A stretch of 64,000 nucleotides of DNA, taken from Flemingiibacterium sp045636145. GTDB taxonomy: Bacteria > Bacillota > Clostridia > Oscillospirales > CAG-272. Below the pieces are notes generated by a model. The model worked only from the letters and a program-made list of their open reading frames with translations. It was not told the DNA's origin and made no database searches. Positions 32,828 to 41,158 of the stretch are shown here, one piece after another. Each line of letters begins with the position of its first letter. Position 1 is the first letter of the stretch. The position numbers and the translations under genes are program-made. The stretch lies in the NCBI GenBank assembly GCA_045636145.1, contig JAZTWV010000030.1, forward strand, positions 1 through 64,000, written 5' to 3'.

Positions 32828-32862
32828 AAAAACAAGGTATCACACCGCGATACCTTGTTTTT
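32828..32862 (+). terminator. Terminator of the membrane protein/lipoprotein pair
   Basis: A 14-bp perfect stem (AAAAACAAGGTATC with its complement) and a 7-base loop. The T-rich 3' arm of the stem acts as the T run. Confidence 0.88.
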
Positions 32863-32960
32863 ATATACCCTATAATATGCCTCCGGCTTGCGAATTTCCG
32901 CCATTTTGCAGGAATTCCTGCTTTTTTATGCGGTTTTGATGTTTTTTTGCTCGTTTCTTG

Positions 32961-32989
32961 TTGACATACACGCAAAAAAATCGTATAAT
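32961..32989 (+). promoter_or_regulatory. Promoter of the metallophosphoesterase gene
   Basis: Perfect consensus: TTGACA (32961-32966), 17 bases, TATAAT (32984-32989). Confidence 0.88.
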
Positions 32990-33050
32990 AGATATGTATA
33001 TATTAAAATCAGGGGTACTGTGCGCATTTGTGCCTCGGAAAGGGGGAAAC

Positions 33051-33917
33051 ATGAGATTTGCGGTCATATCGGATATTCATTCCAACTTCATGGCACTGGA
33101 AAATGCTTTGTGTATCGTTGAAGAACAGCGGCGCGGCGACGGTATTGACGGCATAATTTTTCTCGGCGATTACCTTACCGATTTTCCCTATCCGCAGAAT
33201 ACGCTGAGGCTCCTTGACGAGTGCAGAGCGGAATTCCCCTGTTATTTCGTGCGCGGAAACCGTGAGGATTACCTTATCCGCCACAGATATGCCCCGGAGG
33301 ACGGATGGAGCTACACGTCAAGCAGCGGCTCTCTTTTGTATACATACGAAAATCTTACAAAGGATGACCTTGACCGCTTTGAAGCGATGCCAATATGCCT
33401 CGATGTCACCCCCGAGGGAGCAGCAGGTATAACCGCCTGTCACGGCTCGCCGAAAAATAGCAAGGAATGGATAATGAACCGCCCTCAGCTTATTGACAAA
33501 TATACGGCGGATATTGGCGGTGATGTGCTTCTGTGCGGTCATACCCACCGCGGCGGCGTGGCTGAGGCTAACGGAAAGCGTGTCATCTTCTGCCCGAGCG
33601 TAGGGCTTCCTCAGGACAGGAATCACGGCTCACGCATACTTATACTTGAATCAAAGCGCGGCTCATGGAGATACCGCTCGGTTTCGGTAGACTACGATAA
33701 GCATAAAATGCTGACGGAATTTCATCGGAGCGGACTGTATGAGCGAGCCGGAGTGTGGGCGAAGTGCATTATACGCTCCATGTTTGATGAGCACGATCAC
33801 GCGGCAAGATGCGTGGCACTTGCGTGGAAAATAGCGGCGGCGGACGGATTTTCCGGCGGACAGGTGCTTCCCGAAAAGTATTGGGAGGCGGCGGCATCCG
33901 AGCTGTCACTGATATAA
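33051..33917 (+). CDS. Calcineurin-like metallophosphoesterase
   Basis: 288 residues with every metal motif of the calcineurin phosphoesterase fold: SDIHSNFMALENAL (Asp and His), FLGDYLTD, RGNRED, TACHGSP and CGHTHRGG. This is the YfcE/MJ0936-like arrangement of a small cytoplasmic phosphodiesterase. A C-terminal extension of about 75 residues after the core (YDKHKMLTEFHRSGLYERAG onward) is helical and not part of the fold. The ATG follows AAAGGGGG. The adjacent ahcY gene begins 27 bases after its end, so they may be cotranscribed. Confidence 0.9.
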   Translation: MRFAVISDIHSNFMALENALCIVEEQRRGDGIDGIIFLGDYLTDFPYPQNTLRLLDECRAEFPCYFVRGNREDYLIRHRYAPEDGWSYTSSSGSLLYTYENLTKDDLDRFEAMPICLDVTPEGAAGITACHGSPKNSKEWIMNRPQLIDKYTADIGGDVLLCGHTHRGGVAEANGKRVIFCPSVGLPQDRNHGSRILILESKRGSWRYRSVSVDYDKHKMLTEFHRSGLYERAGVWAKCIIRSMFDEHDHAARCVALAWKIAAADGFSGGQVLPEKYWEAAASELSLI

Positions 33918-33944
33918 AGAATATAATTATAAGGGAGAATAAAA

Positions 33945-35186
33945 ATGAGCAGTATTAAGGATATTTCACTTGCAAAAAGCGGACACGATAAGATCAATTG
34001 GGTAAAGAGCTATATGCCGGTACTGAATCTTATCAACGAGGATTTCACAAAAAACAAGCCATTTGCTGGCAAAAAGATATCAATGTCCATACACCTTGAA
34101 GCAAAGACCGCATATCTTGCCATAACTCTTGCGGCAGGCGGTGCTGAGGTTTATGTGACCGGATGCAATCCTCTTTCAACTCAGGACGACGTTGCGGCGG
34201 CACTGGTGGATCTCGGCTTTGAGGTAAACGCATGGCGCGGAGTAACCGATGCTGAGTATGAGGAGCATCTTAAGAAAACACTTTCGCTTTGCCCCGATGT
34301 TATGATCGACGACGGCGGAGACCTTACTCATCTTCTCCACGGTGAGTGCCGCGAGTACGGCAAAAACCTTATCGGCGGATGCGAGGAGACAACAACAGGT
34401 ATTCACCGTCTGTTCGCACGTCAGGCGGCAGGTTTACTTGATTACACCATGATAGACGTAAACCATGCCGACTGCAAGCATCTGTTTGACAACCGCTACG
34501 GCACAGGTCAGTCCACCCTTGACGGTATTATGAATTCCACTAACCTTATAATTGCAGGCAAGACAGTAGTCGTTTCCGGCTACGGCTGGTGCGGTAAGGG
34601 CGTTGCAATGCGCGCTAAGGGCATGGGCGCGAATGTTATCGTTACAGAGATCGATCCCGTTAAGGGAATCGAGGCTGTAATGGACGGCTTCCGCGTTATG
34701 ACTATGGATGAAGCGTGTGCTCTCGGCGATCTGTTTATCACCGTTACGGGATGCAAGGACGTAATCCGCGCAGAGCACTTTGAAAAGATGAAGGACGGCG
34801 TTCTGCTTGCAAACAGCGGACATTTTGATGTTGAAATAGACAAGATGGCACTTGGCAGAATGGCAAAGAAGCAGTGGGAGCGCAAGCCCAATATCATGGG
34901 CTACGAAATGCCCGACGGACGTGTTCTCAATCTTCTTGCAGAGGGCAGACTTGTAAATCTTGCCGCAGGCAACGGACATCCTGCGGAGATCATGGACATG
35001 AGCTTTGCGATTCAGGCAAAGAGCCTTGAATATCTTGTAAAGCACGCAGGAGAGCTTGACAAGAAGGTTTATCAGGTTCCGCGCGAGATCGACAACGAGG
35101 TGGCAACGCTTAAGCTTCGTGCGCTCGGTGCAAGCCTTGAGGTGCTCAGCGAGGAGCAGAAGGAATATCTTGCAAAAGTAGACTAA
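33945..35186 (+). CDS. ahcY: Adenosylhomocysteinase
   Basis: Splits S-adenosylhomocysteine into homocysteine and adenosine (some clostridial and archaeal relatives prefer the inosine form), removing the product of methylation reactions. The 413 residues show SMSIHLEAKTAYLA, CNPLSTQDDVAAAL, DDGGDLTHLLHGEC, EETTTGIHRL, the NAD Rossmann motif VVSGYGWCGKGVAMRAKGMG, and LLANSGHFDVEI. It lacks the 40-residue insertion of the plant and parasite type. AAGGGAG precedes the ATG. The neighbouring restriction methyltransferase is one of several possible sources of its substrate in the cell. Confidence 0.96.
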   Translation: MSSIKDISLAKSGHDKINWVKSYMPVLNLINEDFTKNKPFAGKKISMSIHLEAKTAYLAITLAAGGAEVYVTGCNPLSTQDDVAAALVDLGFEVNAWRGVTDAEYEEHLKKTLSLCPDVMIDDGGDLTHLLHGECREYGKNLIGGCEETTTGIHRLFARQAAGLLDYTMIDVNHADCKHLFDNRYGTGQSTLDGIMNSTNLIIAGKTVVVSGYGWCGKGVAMRAKGMGANVIVTEIDPVKGIEAVMDGFRVMTMDEACALGDLFITVTGCKDVIRAEHFEKMKDGVLLANSGHFDVEIDKMALGRMAKKQWERKPNIMGYEMPDGRVLNLLAEGRLVNLAAGNGHPAEIMDMSFAIQAKSLEYLVKHAGELDKKVYQVPREIDNEVATLKLRALGASLEVLSEEQKEYLAKVD

Positions 35187-35192
35187 AAAATA

Positions 35193-35234
35193 CGGGACTG
35201 AACGGCAAGATTGCTGTTCGGTCCCGATACTTTT
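35193..35234 (+). terminator. Terminator after ahcY
   Basis: CGGGACTGAACGGCAA pairs with TTGCTGTTCGGTCCCG with one G-T pair and one A-G-type imperfection, followed by ATACTTTTC. Confidence 0.85.
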
Positions 35235-35306
35235 CTGAAAATCCGGATTTTATGCGATATGCAGGCAAAATTTTATTAGTAAACTGTAAAAGTTTCGGAA
35301 TAATGC

Positions 35307-35335
35307 TTGCCAAGCGATAAAATTTGATTTATAAT
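35307..35335 (+). promoter_or_regulatory. Promoter of the sortase gene
   Basis: TTGCCA (35307-35312), 17 bases, TATAAT (35330-35335). It drives the sortase gene and probably the rlmA-like and glycosyltransferase genes after it. Confidence 0.8.
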
Positions 35336-35368
35336 AAAGGGTAGAATATTTTTCTCGGAGGTGCTTCT

Positions 35369-36496
35369 TTGAGCCTCAAAGATTTTTTTGATTATATAAA
35401 AAATAAGCGCTTTTTGAATACTGCCGCTGACGATATATCCGAGGACGTTGCCGAAGATGATTCGGAAGCTGTGGATGAAGTGGATGCTGAAACCGGCGAG
35501 GAGGCTGTGTTATATACGGAAGCCGAGCCGATTGTGGATGACGGGGATTTGTTTGCCGCATCCCTTGACTCACTTACCGCTGACGACATAGCACCCTGTG
35601 ATGAAAGCCGTAAATCCTCTCGCTTTAGTAAACGCGACCTTGTACGCTACGCTGTGATGTTTGTCTGTGCCTGCGTTTTTTTAGGCAGTGCCGGATCGCT
35701 GGTTTCACGCCTTATTGATTACAGGCGCGGAGATGCGGTTTACGGAGATATTGCGGATAATATATTTAGCGGCGACCTTGGTCCGGAGCACGCTGTGTCA
35801 CCTGCCCTCAAGCTTTCTCAGTCGCCGGCTATGCTTGACTATTATTCCTCGCTGACACTTGACGAATCTGATGTGCCGGGGGACGATACCGTACAGCATA
35901 ATGCGAAATTTGAGCAGATAAAGGCTAATCTTAACTATCTTAAATCGGTTAATCCCGACATATACGGTTACATCCATATTGACGGTACAAACATAAGCTT
36001 CCCAATCGTTCAGGGTGAGGATAACGAGTATTATCTCAACCGTGCGTGGAACGGAGATTTCCTTGTTGTAGGCTCAATATATGCCGACTTCCGCGCTGAC
36101 GAAAATATCGAAAACAACCGTAACACCGTATTTTATGGGCATAATATGCTTGACGGCAATATGTTCAACAATGTTATGCTGTTCCGGGATGAGGAAGTGT
36201 TTAATTCCAAGCTTATTGAAATATATACCTTTGACGGAATATACACATATGAGCCTTTTGCCATATTCCAGACGGTGTATACATATCAGTATTTTCGCAT
36301 GGAGTTTCTGTCAGACGAAGATTTTGTGGGATTCTGCGAGGAGATGCAGTCAAACTCCGAGCACAGTAAGGACATGGCCTTTACCGGCGAGGATAAGATC
36401 ATAACGCTTTCTACCTGCACTCCGTCCGACGATGCATCATCCTATTATGTGGGACGAATAGCACTTCACGCAAAGCTTGTTAAAACAGAGACCTAA
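35369..36496 (+). CDS. srtB: Class B sortase
   Basis: A membrane-anchored transpeptidase that links surface proteins to the wall. 375 residues: an acidic cytoplasmic part of about 85 residues, one membrane helix (YAVMFVCACVFLGSAGSLVS), and then the sortase B domain with the catalytic His in FYGHNMLDGNMF, the Cys in ITLSTCTPSDD and the Arg in YVGRIALHAKL. The long, acidic N-terminal tail is unusual for a sortase. The start is TTG at 35369 with GGAGGT upstream. No sortase substrate (NPQTN-like motif) is seen in this window, including the SLH protein. Confidence 0.93.
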   Translation: MSLKDFFDYIKNKRFLNTAADDISEDVAEDDSEAVDEVDAETGEEAVLYTEAEPIVDDGDLFAASLDSLTADDIAPCDESRKSSRFSKRDLVRYAVMFVCACVFLGSAGSLVSRLIDYRRGDAVYGDIADNIFSGDLGPEHAVSPALKLSQSPAMLDYYSSLTLDESDVPGDDTVQHNAKFEQIKANLNYLKSVNPDIYGYIHIDGTNISFPIVQGEDNEYYLNRAWNGDFLVVGSIYADFRADENIENNRNTVFYGHNMLDGNMFNNVMLFRDEEVFNSKLIEIYTFDGIYTYEPFAIFQTVYTYQYFRMEFLSDEDFVGFCEEMQSNSEHSKDMAFTGEDKIITLSTCTPSDDASSYYVGRIALHAKLVKTET

Positions 36497-36529
36497 GAAA
36501 TATAACCGCAGAAAGGAATGGGCATAATT

Positions 36530-37321
36530 ATGAATATACTTCGCTGTCCGTTCTGCGGCTCACCCCTTGCAAGGGAAGAAAACAGTCTTTACTGCGAGGC
36601 GCACCGACACTGCTTTGATATTGCAAAGAGCGGATATGTCACGCTCACACGAGCACCCGGTACTGCCGGAGATGACCGTGATATGGTGCGTGCGCGCACA
36701 GCGTTTCTTGACAAGGGCTACTACCGTCCGTTTGCCGAAGCGGTCGCCCATGCGATTGGTGACGCAAAGGTCGTTATAGATGCCGGATGCGGTGAGGGAT
36801 ATTATTCCGAAGCCGTGGCAGAGCGCGGAGCGTTGGTATATGGCTTTGATTTATCAAAGTATGCTTGTGATAAGGCGGCAAAACGTGCCAAGACGGCAGG
36901 GCACAGCTCGTTTTTCGGCGTGTCCAGCATTTTTGAGCTTCCCGTCGCCGACAAGTCTGCCGATTGTGTCATAAGTTTGTTTGCCCCGATTGCCGAGGCG
37001 GAATTTGCAAGGGTACTGAAGGACGACGGGCTTCTTATAGTAGGTGCCGCCGGAACAAGGCATCTGTATGAGCTGAAGCGTGCCATATATCAAAACGCCT
37101 ACGAGAACGAGGGGCGGCGTGATCTTCCGGCAGGCTTTGAGGAGACCTGCCGCAGAAAGGTAAGCTATACCTTTGACTGCCGCGGTGAAGACTTGAAGCC
37201 GCTGTTTATGATGACTCCTTATGCGTTCAAAACATCAAGGGAGGATGCGGCAAAGCTTGACGAGCTGACACATCTTGAAATAACGGCGGATTTTGATATA
37301 TTTGTTTACAAAAAGAGATAG
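36530..37321 (+). CDS. rlmA: RlmA-type rRNA methyltransferase (probable)
   Basis: 263 residues with an N-terminal zinc knuckle (LRCPFCGSPLAREENSLYCE, then HRHCFDIAKSGYVTL), followed by a class I SAM methyltransferase: DAGCGEGYYS (motif I, near residue 90), YGFDLSKYA, and the FAPIAEAEFARVLKDDG stretch. This combination matches RlmA, which methylates G745/G748 of 23S rRNA; the target base here is inferred. The start is taken at ATG 36530 because the upstream ATG (36518) touches the AAAGGA site. It follows srtB by 33 bases. Confidence 0.82.
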   Translation: MNILRCPFCGSPLAREENSLYCEAHRHCFDIAKSGYVTLTRAPGTAGDDRDMVRARTAFLDKGYYRPFAEAVAHAIGDAKVVIDAGCGEGYYSEAVAERGALVYGFDLSKYACDKAAKRAKTAGHSSFFGVSSIFELPVADKSADCVISLFAPIAEAEFARVLKDDGLLIVGAAGTRHLYELKRAIYQNAYENEGRRDLPAGFEETCRRKVSYTFDCRGEDLKPLFMMTPYAFKTSREDAAKLDELTHLEITADFDIFVYKKR

Positions 37322-37335
37322 AAACGGATTTTACA

Positions 37336-38043
37336 ATGAAAATTTCACTCTGCATACCAATGTATAATGAAAGCAGTATAATAGACCGCACACTTAAAAC
37401 GGTTTCCGAGTATATGGCGGCTAATTTCGATGATTACGAAGTGATTTTCTCCGATGACGGAAGCACTGACGGATGCCGCCGTGCGGTGGAGTCCTTCGCC
37501 GACAGCCGCATACGTGCCGTGGGGTATGAGGTGAATCGCGGCAAGGGCGCGGCAATACGAAACGGCGTTTTGAATGCCGAGGGAGATATTATCGTGTTCA
37601 CCGACTGCGATCTTGCATACGGTCTTGATGTTGTGAAGGGTGTCACGGAGATGTTTCAAAAACGCCCCGATGCCGATGTTATCATAGGTTCACGGAATCT
37701 GACAAAAGACGGCTACGGCGGGTACACCCTTCTTCGCAAGCTTGCATCCAAGGCATATATAAAGTGTCTCTCCGTGGCGGCAGGCTTTAAGCTTTCGGAT
37801 TCCCAGTGCGGCTTTAAGGCGTTCAGAAAAGAGATGGCACACAAAGTGTTCTCCGAATGTGTTGTTGACGGTTTTGCCTTCGATTTTGAGGTGCTTATTA
37901 AGGCACGCAATATGGGTGCTGTAATATGCGAAATGCCGGTTCGCGTGGTAAATCACCGTGACAGCAAGGTAAAGGTGTTCAAGGACAGCCGCAAGATGCT
38001 GCGGGATGTCAGGATGATAAAAAGGAACAACAGGGCAAAATAA
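37336..38043 (+). CDS. Glycosyltransferase family 2 (DPM/DPG synthase-like)
   Basis: 235 residues consisting of a single GT-A domain: SLCIPMYNESSIIDRTLKTV (nucleotide-binding start), the DDG motif in IFSDDGSTDG, NRGKGAAIRNGV, the metal aspartates in FTDCDLAYGL, and DSQCGFKAFRK, typical of dolichyl/polyprenyl-phosphate sugar synthases. No membrane helix is visible, so it would act at the inner face of the membrane. It probably makes a lipid-linked sugar for surface polymers. It sits 15 bases after the rlmA-like gene and 38 kb promoters follow it, so it likely ends the srtB unit. Confidence 0.85.
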   Translation: MKISLCIPMYNESSIIDRTLKTVSEYMAANFDDYEVIFSDDGSTDGCRRAVESFADSRIRAVGYEVNRGKGAAIRNGVLNAEGDIIVFTDCDLAYGLDVVKGVTEMFQKRPDADVIIGSRNLTKDGYGGYTLLRKLASKAYIKCLSVAAGFKLSDSQCGFKAFRKEMAHKVFSECVVDGFAFDFEVLIKARNMGAVICEMPVRVVNHRDSKVKVFKDSRKMLRDVRMIKRNNRAK

Positions 38044-38117
38044 GGCGTTTTTGCATTACTTTGCATACACGTGGGAATATGTCATAACGACTTTACAATA
38101 ATTTCATAAAAAAGTCT

Positions 38118-38145
38118 TTGAATTTTTTTACATGTATGCTATAAT
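38118..38145 (+). promoter_or_regulatory. Promoter of the Cys-rich small membrane protein
   Basis: TTGAAT (38118-38123), 16 bases, TATAAT (38140-38145). Confidence 0.6.
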
Positions 38146-38188
38146 GAAAATATAAAATACTATTCTGTGAAAAGGAAGGTACGATATA

Positions 38189-38509
38189 ATGAGAAAGCAT
38201 AACAAAAAGTCCGGTATCACCCCGTTTAAGCTCGCACTTATCATCACAGGCTCTATTATTGCTGCCGCAGGTATTATATGCCTTGTTGTCAAGCTTATGA
38301 AAAAGGCACAGGAAAAGAAGCTCCTTGCTTCCTGCGACTGCGGATGCGACTGCTGTGATGATGCTTGGGAATTTGATGAAGATATGCTGGGCGATCTCCG
38401 TTTTGACGATGAAGAGTGCTGCGACTGCGGCTGTTCGTCAGATGATGAAATCTCCGCCGCTGTTGATGAGGCTATAGAGGCTATCGAATCAGTTGCCGAG
38501 GAAGAATAA
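38189..38509 (+). CDS. Single-pass membrane protein with two cysteine clusters
   Basis: 106 residues. A basic N-terminus and one membrane helix (FKLALIITGSIIAAAGIICL) are followed by a strongly acidic tail that holds ten cysteines in two tight clusters, SCDCGCDCCDDAW (about residues 49-61) and EECCDCGCSSDDE (about 77-89). The tail is otherwise rich in Asp, Glu and Ala. Such spacing of Cys with acidic residues suggests metal binding, but no known metal-protein family is recognised. AAGGAAGG precedes the ATG. It has its own promoter and a strong terminator, and is conserved enough to look like a real gene by start, codon use and signals. Confidence 0.78.
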   Translation: MRKHNKKSGITPFKLALIITGSIIAAAGIICLVVKLMKKAQEKKLLASCDCGCDCCDDAWEFDEDMLGDLRFDDEECCDCGCSSDDEISAAVDEAIEAIESVAEEE

Positions 38510-38528
38510 ACAACGATTATGAAAAATA

Positions 38529-38574
38529 AATTTCGGCTGTGCCATTATGTAGTGGCACAGCCGAAATTGTTTTT
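38529..38574. terminator. Terminator between the Cys-rich gene and prfB
   Basis: A 16-bp perfect stem (AATTTCGGCTGTGCCA with its complement, loop TTATGTAG) followed by GTTTTTAC. An A-rich left flank (AAAAATA) also gives a T run on the minus strand, so it may end prfB too. Confidence 0.9.
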
Positions 38575-38593
38575 ACAGTTGAAAAAATTACAC

Positions 38594-39703
38594 TTATTTG
38601 TTTGCGTTCTGCTTTAAGTATGCATTTATAAATCCGTCGATCTCGCCGTCCATTACGGCGGAAATGTTGCCGTCCTCATAGCCGGTGCGGTTATCCTTTG
38701 CGAGAGTGTAGGGCATAAATACATAGGAGCGAATCTGACTGCCCCACTCGATGTTGTTCTTAACGCCCTTTATGTCCTCAATGCGCGCAAGATTCTCACG
38801 CTCTTTTATTTCCATCAGCTTGGATTTGAGCATCTTAAGAGCGGTTTCCTTATTCTGAAGCTGACTGCGCTCGGTCTGACATCCAACCACTATACCGGTA
38901 GGAAGGTGAGTTATACGGATAGCGGAGTCTGTCTTGTTGATGTGCTGACCGCCGGCACCGGAAGAACGGTGAGCGGTGATTTCAATGTCCTCGTCGCGAA
39001 TCTCGATTTTGCCGTCATCCTCAAATTCCGGCATAACGTCAACGGATGCGAACGATGTCTGGCGGCGTCCGGACGCATCAAAGGGGGAGATACGCACAAG
39101 ACGGTGAACGCCGGCTTCACTCTTTAAATATCCGTAAGCATTTGTACCCTCAACCATTATAGTTGCACTCTTTATGCCTGCTTCTTCGCCGTCAAGCCAA
39201 TCAAGAAGCTTTACATTGTAGCCGTGACGCTCACCCCAACGGGTGTACATACGGTAGAGCATAAGTGCCCAGTCCTGCGCCTCTGTTCCGCCTGCGCCCG
39301 GATGGAACGATACAATTGCGTTGTTGCGGTCATATTCGCCGGAGAGCAGAACCTCGATCCTCTGACGTTCTTCTTCTTTGATGACCTCTGCCATTTCGGA
39401 CTCCACCTCAGGGACTACGGATTCATCATTTTCCTCAATTCCCATTTCTGCGAGAACGATAGCATCCTCAAGACGGTTTTTAAGAGCCTCAAATGCGGAA
39501 ATTTTATCCTTTTTCTGCTTGATCTGCTGAAGCATCTTGCTGGAGCCTTCCGCATCGTTCCAGAAGTCAGCCTCCATGGTTTTTGCCTCGTCCTCGGCAA
39601 CCTCACTTTTCAGCTGATCAATGCGCAGTGCCGATGCCAGCTCATCTATGTCGGCACGCATATTCTGAAGCTTATATTTTGCTTCCTCAAGTTGAATAAT
39701 CAA
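38594..39703 (-). CDS. prfB: Peptide chain release factor 2
   Basis: Recognises UGA and UAA stop codons and frees the peptide. 369 residues from a TTG start at 39703 behind GGAGG. The GGQ motif is in RSSGAGGQHINKTDSA; codon-recognition and ribosome-contact regions are standard (EAGVHRLVRISPFDASGRRQTSF). Most bacterial prfB genes need a programmed +1 frameshift near codon 25; here the frame is continuous through ELASALRIDQLKSEV with no CTT-TGA site. Reading further upstream in frame gives a longer product whose N-terminus comes from repeat-like DNA and has no ribosome site. Confidence 0.95.
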   Translation of the reverse strand: MIIQLEEAKYKLQNMRADIDELASALRIDQLKSEVAEDEAKTMEADFWNDAEGSSKMLQQIKQKKDKISAFEALKNRLEDAIVLAEMGIEENDESVVPEVESEMAEVIKEEERQRIEVLLSGEYDRNNAIVSFHPGAGGTEAQDWALMLYRMYTRWGERHGYNVKLLDWLDGEEAGIKSATIMVEGTNAYGYLKSEAGVHRLVRISPFDASGRRQTSFASVDVMPEFEDDGKIEIRDEDIEITAHRSSGAGGQHINKTDSAIRITHLPTGIVVGCQTERSQLQNKETALKMLKSKLMEIKERENLARIEDIKGVKNNIEWGSQIRSYVFMPYTLAKDNRTGYEDGNISAVMDGEIDGFINAYLKQNANK

Positions 39704-39720
39704 TGTAGTTCCTCCGTTCA

Positions 39721-39880
39721 TCCGCCGTGGCGGACGGTTTATTGTTTTTATTATACCATGAAGCAAAAATGCTTGCTTGCAAGGGCATTTTTGCAAAGCC
39801 GTCAATAGCGCAGCCGCGCTATGGCGCGGAGCGGCGAAGCCGCGGAAGCCCAAGGAATGGGATTCCCTGCGTATATTATA
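39721..39880. other. Hairpin-rich spacer upstream of prfB
   Basis: At least four inverted repeats lie in 160 bases: TCCGCC/GGCGGA (39721-39734), GCAAAAATGC/GCATTTTTGC (39763-39794), CCGCGC/GCGCGG (about 39814-39829) and GCGGC/GCCGC (about 39831-39843). On the minus strand a TATAAT lies near 39752 as a possible prfB -10 box. The GC-rich part differs in composition from the AT-rich DNA on both sides. No coding is evident. Confidence 0.5.
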
Positions 39881-39957
39881 CCATATTGCAGGGGACTATT
39901 TCAATAATATTTTGAATTTTACAGTTTATCTATATTTTTTAGTGTGCAAAGCACAAA

Positions 39958-41157
39958 TCACTCTGCCATCCTGTAAAACTTTTTGATTTCCTCGGAATTT
40001 CCGAATTTTCGTGCGGCGAGTGTCTCGGAAAGGGTGTCGCAGAGCGATTCGTCCGTTAACAGTTTCTTTATTCCGTCGTAAATTCCGTCAGATGATATGT
40101 CGCAGATCACTCCGAGTGCTCCGCCTTCAAGCTGTTCGGGTGCGGAAAGATAATGGGAGGCAAGGATAGGCTTGTACATGATTTTGGCTTCCTCTACCGA
40201 TATAGGCTTGCCCTCATGACGTGACGGCTGAGCGTATATGTCGCAGTCGCGCAGATAAGAGTAAGGATTCTGCGTAGTACCGAGGAATATCATCATGTCC
40301 GCCACGCCCTCTTTAAGGAGAAGGTCGGCTATATACTGCTTATAATCCTCCTCCCCGTCTCCAAGTACATACCAGCGCACATCAAATCCGTCGTTGCGAA
40401 GCCGTCTGAGTACGGGTACTACCATGTCGAGCCCCTTTTGCTCGCTGATTCTGCCGATAGTCAGAATGCGCTTGCCTGTGAAATGAGTGTCGGGATAGGT
40501 GTCGCCTATAAGTGCCAGATCCCATATTTGCTTTGGATTTGTGATGTTTTCCATCATTACGGTGCGTTCTGCAATTTCCGGCAGCTTGTTCTTCAGCGAA
40601 TCATCAACCAGCTTCGATACCGTCACCACATTGTCGCACTTTTTGAAGTAGCCAAGGTAAATAGAATCATCACGCGGCGGATTGGAGTAGTCAAAATGAA
40701 GCCATGCTATCTTCATTTTGGCGTTTACCTTGTCGCACATATAGAACATTGTGCGGTCTCCCCAATATGCCACTGCTATGTCGTACGGCTCCTTTACGGC
40801 AGGCATTTTCTGCATGAAGTGAATCCACATCCATGTCGCCGCGGAGCTGCGCTTTTCGCCTCTTGAAAACAACGTTTTGATGAAATAGGGGAAGATTTCA
40901 AAAAGCGTCAGCGGTTTTTCCTTAACGAAGCAGTCAAAGAGTGTCTTTATGGCATTTTTGCCGGAAAGAAGGAACATATCACCGTATTTTTCCATAACTT
41001 CAATCTTTACCTGCTTTGGTACTTGGTCAAGCAATAATCCCTCGCGCTTTGCAAGCAGCAGAGTCACATCGAATCTGTCAAAATCAAGGCAGGATAAGAA
41101 TGAGAGAAATGATTTCTCTGTACCGGCACAGTTCATGGTTATGCCGCATACCAGCAT
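39958..41157 (-). CDS. Glycosyltransferase family 4/1
   Basis: About 399 residues of the GT-B fold. The N-terminal domain has GITMNCAGTEKSF, with the glycine-rich acceptor loop; the C-terminal domain has ILTIGRISEQKGLDMVVPVL, WYVLGDGEEDY, and the nucleotide-sugar motif AQPSRHEGKPISVEEA (E-x7-E pattern). No membrane helix, so it would act on the inner membrane face or in the cytoplasm on surface polysaccharide or teichoic-acid-like polymer. The ATG at 41157 lies 1 base beyond the stop of the ABC-F gene (TAAAATG), suggesting coupled translation; a TTG five codons upstream is an alternative. Confidence 0.87.
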   Translation of the reverse strand: MLVCGITMNCAGTEKSFLSFLSCLDFDRFDVTLLLAKREGLLLDQVPKQVKIEVMEKYGDMFLLSGKNAIKTLFDCFVKEKPLTLFEIFPYFIKTLFSRGEKRSSAATWMWIHFMQKMPAVKEPYDIAVAYWGDRTMFYMCDKVNAKMKIAWLHFDYSNPPRDDSIYLGYFKKCDNVVTVSKLVDDSLKNKLPEIAERTVMMENITNPKQIWDLALIGDTYPDTHFTGKRILTIGRISEQKGLDMVVPVLRRLRNDGFDVRWYVLGDGEEDYKQYIADLLLKEGVADMMIFLGTTQNPYSYLRDCDIYAQPSRHEGKPISVEEAKIMYKPILASHYLSAPEQLEGGALGVICDISSDGIYDGIKKLLTDESLCDTLSETLAARKFGNSEEIKKFYRMAE

Positions 41158-41158
41158 T

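Noticed and set aside
39704..39853. A 50-residue N-terminal extension of RF2.
   Set aside because: It is translated from a hairpin-rich spacer, resembles no RF2, and the TTG at 39703 has GGAGG at the right distance.
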